Below are positions 60,861 to 64,000 of a stretch of 64,000 bases of DNA, one piece after another. Positions within the stretch are counted from its first letter, which is position 1; each line of letters starts with the position of its first letter. The position numbers and the translations under genes were made by a program. The DNA comes from Chitinimonas koreensis. Its GTDB lineage: Bacteria > Pseudomonadota > Gammaproteobacteria > Burkholderiales > Chitinimonadaceae. Below the pieces are notes generated by a model that saw only the letters and a program-made list of their open reading frames with translations, was not told the origin of the DNA and did not search any database. The DNA lies in assembly GCF_014353015.1 (NCBI RefSeq), contig NZ_CP060704.1, forward strand, positions 4,055,001 to 4,119,000, written 5' to 3'.

Positions 60861-61726
60861 TTCGCCCGCGGATCCTTCATGTATTTGAAGAAGGCCGAGC
60901 TCGGGTCGATCACCATCACGTCCGATTTCGACTTGAAGCTGGCGCGGTAGGCATCGAGGCTGCGGTAGAACGCGTAGAACTCCGGGTTCTGGCCGTAGGC
61001 CGCCGAATAGGTGGCGGCCGCCTTGGCGTCGCCCTCGCCCTTGAGCTGTTGGGCGCGGCCGTAGGCCTCGGCCATGATGATCTCGCGCTGTCGGTCGGCA
61101 TCGGCCTTGATCTTCTCGGCTTCGGCTGAACCCTCGGAGCGCAGCTGGCTGGCCACCGTCTTGCGCTCGGAGATCATGCGGTCGTACACCGCGTTGCTGA
61201 TGTCGTCGGGGAAGTCGACCCGCTTGAGCCGCACGTCGACGATGCGCACGCCCATCTTGCGCGCATCGGCGTCGGCGACCTGGCTGACGATCTCCATGAC
61301 CTCGTCGCGCTTGCCCGAGATCACGTCCTGCACGTTCTTCTTGCCGAACTCGGCGCGCAGCACGTCGTTGACGGTCTTGCGGAGGCGCGCGGCCGCGGTG
61401 CGCTCGTTGCCGCCGACGCTCTTGTAGTACTGCTCGACGTCGACGACCTGCCACTTGACGTAGCTGTCGACCAGAACGTTCTTCTTCTCGATGGTGTTGA
61501 AGCGCTCGGGCGTCTCGGCGTCCATGGTCAGGATGCGGCGGTCGAAATAGCGCACCGACTGCAGCATCGGCACCTTGAACTGGATGCCGGGGTCCTTGAC
61601 CACGCGCACCACTTCGCCGAGCTGGAACACCATGGCCGACTGGCGCTGGTCGACCGTGAACACGCTCATGCTGAGGACCATCAGGCCGAACAGCACGATG
61701 ACGATGGCGGGAATGATCTTGTTCAT
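60857..61726 (-). CDS. hflC: HflC, membrane protease modulator
   Basis: This 289-residue protein has an N-terminal membrane anchor (about residues 5-25) and a SPFH/prohibitin domain. With HflK it forms a large cage that controls the FtsH protease. HflC traits are FTVDQRQSAMVFQLGEVVRV, DRRILTMDAETPERFNT and the C-terminal helix with QRREIIMAEAYGRAQQLKGE-like words (here QREIIMAEAYGRAQQLKGEG). The start is one base after the hflK stop. Confidence 0.97.
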   Translation of the reverse strand: MNKIIPAIVIVLFGLMVLSMSVFTVDQRQSAMVFQLGEVVRVVKDPGIQFKVPMLQSVRYFDRRILTMDAETPERFNTIEKKNVLVDSYVKWQVVDVEQYYKSVGGNERTAAARLRKTVNDVLRAEFGKKNVQDVISGKRDEVMEIVSQVADADARKMGVRIVDVRLKRVDFPDDISNAVYDRMISERKTVASQLRSEGSAEAEKIKADADRQREIIMAEAYGRAQQLKGEGDAKAAATYSAAYGQNPEFYAFYRSLDAYRASFKSKSDVMVIDPSSAFFKYMKDPRAK

Positions 61727-61727
61727 G

Positions 61728-62912
61728 TCAGCGTCCGTCCCTTTCGCCGCGCAGGGCGAAATCGCCGCGCGCGCGCGCGGCCGCGTTGACCGGATCCGCG
61801 ACCGGCGCAGGCTCGGCCTGGACCACCGGCGCAGCCTGGTTGCTCAGCTGGACCAGCTTGTCCAGCGGCAGGTAGAGCAGATTGCCACCCGACTTCTGAT
61901 CGACCAGCACTTTGCTGCTGCGCTCCATGATCTGCTGCATGGCGTCGATGTAGAGGCGGTCGCGCGTCACCTGCGGCGACTTGGCGTACTCGGCGGCGAC
62001 CTGGCGGAAGCGCGAGGCATCGCCCTCCGACTTGGCGATCACGCTGGCCTTGTAGCCCTCGGCCTCCTGCAGCAGGCGGGCAGCCAGGCCGCGCGCCTTG
62101 GGGATCACGTCGTTGGCGTAGGCGGTGCCTTCGTTGGTCTGCTTGACCTTGTCCTGGCCGGCCTTGACCGCGTCGGCGAACGCTTCCTGCACCTGCTCGG
62201 GCGGCTGCACGTCGTTGATGTTGACGCGGCTGACCCGCAGGCCGGTGCCGTAGCTGTCGAGCAGGGTCTGGATCAGCCGGGTCGAATCGGCAGCCACCTG
62301 GCCGCGGCCCTCGTTGAGCACGAAGTCGACCTTGTTGCGGCCGACCACTTCGCGGATCGCCGTCTCGGCCGCCTGCTTGACGATGTCGCGGCCGTCGCCG
62401 TCGGTCGACAGGTTGTTGAACACGAAGTCCTTGGCGTCCTTGACGTCGTACTGGACCTCGAGCTGCATGTCGATGATGTTCTGGTCCTGCGTCAGCATCA
62501 GCGATTCGTCGGCGACGCGGTTCTTGGTGCTGCCGCTGAAGCCGACCTCGACCGAGCGGATCTCGGACAGCTTGACGATCTCGTGCTGCTCGATCGGCCA
62601 CGGCATGCGCCAGTGCAGGCCGGGATCGGTGGTCTGCACGTAGCGGCCGAAGCGCAGCACCACCGCCTCCTCGCGCGCGTCGACCACGTAGAAGCCGCTG
62701 GCGACCCACAGCACCGCCACCACGCCGAGCACCACCGTGACGCCGCCGGCCAGCGCACGGCCGTCGGAGGGCCCGCCGGCGCCCGGTTCGGGCGGACGGT
62801 TCGGCTTGCCGCCGAAGAACTGTTTGAGCTTGTTGCCGAACTGGCGAATGATTTCGTCGAGATCGGGTGGGCCGCCATTGCGGCGACCACCCCACTGGGG
62901 GTCTTGCGACAT
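61728..62912 (-). CDS. hflK: HflK, membrane protease modulator
   Basis: This 394-residue partner of HflC has a Gly/Pro-rich cytoplasmic leader (MSQDPQWGGRRNGGPPDLDE), one membrane segment near residues 55-78, and a SPFH domain (REEAVVLRFGRYVQTTDPGL, HWRMPWPIEQHEIV). The C-terminal helix region has LLQEAEGYKASVIAKSEGDA. Length and order (hflX-hflK-hflC) are standard. The start at 62912 follows the hflX stop by one base. Confidence 0.97.
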   Translation of the reverse strand: MSQDPQWGGRRNGGPPDLDEIIRQFGNKLKQFFGGKPNRPPEPGAGGPSDGRALAGGVTVVLGVVAVLWVASGFYVVDAREEAVVLRFGRYVQTTDPGLHWRMPWPIEQHEIVKLSEIRSVEVGFSGSTKNRVADESLMLTQDQNIIDMQLEVQYDVKDAKDFVFNNLSTDGDGRDIVKQAAETAIREVVGRNKVDFVLNEGRGQVAADSTRLIQTLLDSYGTGLRVSRVNINDVQPPEQVQEAFADAVKAGQDKVKQTNEGTAYANDVIPKARGLAARLLQEAEGYKASVIAKSEGDASRFRQVAAEYAKSPQVTRDRLYIDAMQQIMERSSKVLVDQKSGGNLLYLPLDKLVQLSNQAAPVVQAEPAPVADPVNAAARARGDFALRGERDGR

Positions 62913-62913
62913 A

Positions 62914-64000
62914 TCAGCCTTGTTCCGTCTGAAGAGGATCGTAAGGGGTGTGATGCGAGGCTGCGGCGGGCGTACCGCCATGGGCGCGCGCATCGACCGT
63001 TTCGACCAGGGCCTGGCGCAATAGATCCAGGCCCAGCCCGGTCTTGGCGCTGATTCGGACCGCGCGAATCCTACCATACTCGTCCCGCTCGACCGCCGGC
63101 TCGCCGGCCTTGAGGTCGATCTTGTTGAACACCACGATCTGCGGGATGCCGGCCGCGTCGATCTCGGCCAGCACCGAGTCGACCGCCGCGATCTGCGCGT
63201 CGCGCGTGTCGCTGGCGCTGTCGACCACGTGCAGCAGCAGGTCGGCGCGCACCGTCTCCTCGAGCGTGGCGCGGAAAGCCGCCACCAGGCCGTGCGGCAG
63301 GTCGCGGATGAAGCCGACCGTGTCGGACAGCACCACCGAGTGCTCCGGATCGAGGAACAGCTTGCGGCTGGTGGTGTCGAGCGTGGCGAACAACTGGTCG
63401 GCCGCGTAGGCGCGGGCATGGGTCAGCGCATTGAACAGCGTCGACTTGCCGGCATTGGTGTAGCCCACCAGCGAGACCGAGAACTGCTTGCCGCGCTCGC
63501 GCGCCCGCCGTTGGGTATCGCGCTGGCGCTGGAGTTCCTTGAGCTTGTCCTTCAGCCGCTTGACCCGCTCGGTGATCATGCGCTTGTCCATCTCGAACTG
63601 GGTCTCGCCCGGGCCGCCGCGCGCGCCGGTACCGCCGCCCTGGCGCTCGAGGTGGGTCCAGCCGCGCACGAGGCGGGTCGACATGTACTGCAACTGGGCC
63701 AGCTCGACCTGCAGCTTGCCCTCGCTCGAGCGCGCACGGCGGCCGAAGATGTCGAGGATCAGCCGTACCCGGTCCGAGACGCGGCATTCGAGCGCGCGTT
63801 CGAGGTTGCGCTCCTGCGCGCCGCTCAGCGTATGGTTGAACAGCACGGTCTGCGCCTCGCCGGCACGCACCGCGGCGGCGATCTCCTCGACCTTGCCGGA
63901 GCCGGCATAGAGCTTGGGGTCGGGCCGCTGCCGCTTGCCCTGGATCACGGCCAGCACGGTGTAGCCGTTGCCCTCGGCCAGCAACTTGAATTCTTCGATG
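62914..64000 (-). CDS. hflX: ribosome-dissociating GTPase HflX (5' end outside window)
   Basis: About 362 C-terminal residues are visible. HflX rescues stalled ribosomes by splitting them. The HflX-specific N-terminal domain is nearly complete (LLAEGNGYTVLAVIQGKRQR, KLYAGSGKVEEIA, LSGAQERNLERALECRVSDR), followed by GPGETQFEMDKRMI and the G domain: G1 GYTNAGKSTLFN, G3 DTVGFIRDLP, G4 NKIDL. Only about the first 25-30 residues are missing to the right of the window; hfq would be expected next. Confidence 0.96.
   Translation of the reverse strand, partial: IEEFKLLAEGNGYTVLAVIQGKRQRPDPKLYAGSGKVEEIAAAVRAGEAQTVLFNHTLSGAQERNLERALECRVSDRVRLILDIFGRRARSSEGKLQVELAQLQYMSTRLVRGWTHLERQGGGTGARGGPGETQFEMDKRMITERVKRLKDKLKELQRQRDTQRRARERGKQFSVSLVGYTNAGKSTLFNALTHARAYAADQLFATLDTTSRKLFLDPEHSVVLSDTVGFIRDLPHGLVAAFRATLEETVRADLLLHVVDSASDTRDAQIAAVDSVLAEIDAAGIPQIVVFNKIDLKAGEPAVERDEYGRIRAVRISAKTGLGLDLLRQALVETVDARAHGGTPAAASHHTPYDPLQTEQG

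Overview
The window is high-GC DNA from a betaproteobacterium. This rests on gene order: lepA-lepB-DUF4845-rnc-era-recO-acpS, rpoE-rseA-rseB-degP next to a divergent nadB, and hflX-hflK-hflC-yjeT-hisZ-purA are arrangements typical of that class. I cannot name the order or genus. Genes are densely packed, often with 4-base ATGA or GTGA overlaps, and two families of palindromic intergenic repeats are scattered through the window.

Layout. 1-6.8 kb: the end of an acetyltransferase gene, a secreted cupin, a Tat-exported PhoX-type phosphatase, an FKBP peptidyl-prolyl isomerase, a DUF2189 membrane protein, a D-2-hydroxyacid dehydrogenase and another acetyltransferase. 6.9-13.9 kb: a complete RND multidrug efflux system, with a divergent TetR/AcrR repressor, a palindromic operator, and membrane-fusion, permease and outer-membrane genes. 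13.9-23.8 kb: a 10-kb island whose AT-richer part holds polymorphic-toxin material. It contains a very large SpvB/RHS protein ending in an AHH-type nuclease domain, its overlapping immunity gene, IS3-family debris, and a second, broken toxin tail with its own putative immunity gene. The island lies between two near-identical copies of the 3' end and terminator of the efflux outer-membrane gene. 24.2-34.0 kb: alkA, pmbA divergent from yjgA-mogA, a hypothetical protein, a tricorn-type protease, an SDR, tag and a carboxylesterase. 34.3-36.7 kb: an APS-kinase-like gene divergent from an aspartyl beta-hydroxylase/sulfotransferase pair. 36.9-39.0 kb: a PilZ-like large protein with a SpoIIAA-like partner.

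39.1-53.7 kb is housekeeping. It covers coenzyme carrier activation (acpS), DNA repair (recO), ribosome and RNA maturation (era, rnc), secretion (lepB), translation (lepA), the envelope-stress circuit (rpoE, rseA, rseB, degP), NAD synthesis (nadB), ygfX, a SIMPL protein and small hypotheticals including a PilZ protein. 53.7-64 kb holds rnr (RNase R, with its basic tail shifted out of frame), two identical tRNA-Leu(CAG) genes each with its own sigma70 promoter and terminator, an unusual pdxJ, purA, hisZ, yjeT, hflC, hflK and the start-truncated hflX.

The parts most worth attention are the toxin island and its flanking repeats, the single-base frameshifts in the RHS gene and rnr, the hydroxylase/sulfotransferase/APS-kinase group, and the sigmaE-like promoter that starts transcription upstream of a possible N-terminal extension of RpoE. 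All assignments come from reading motifs and context; no database search was run.
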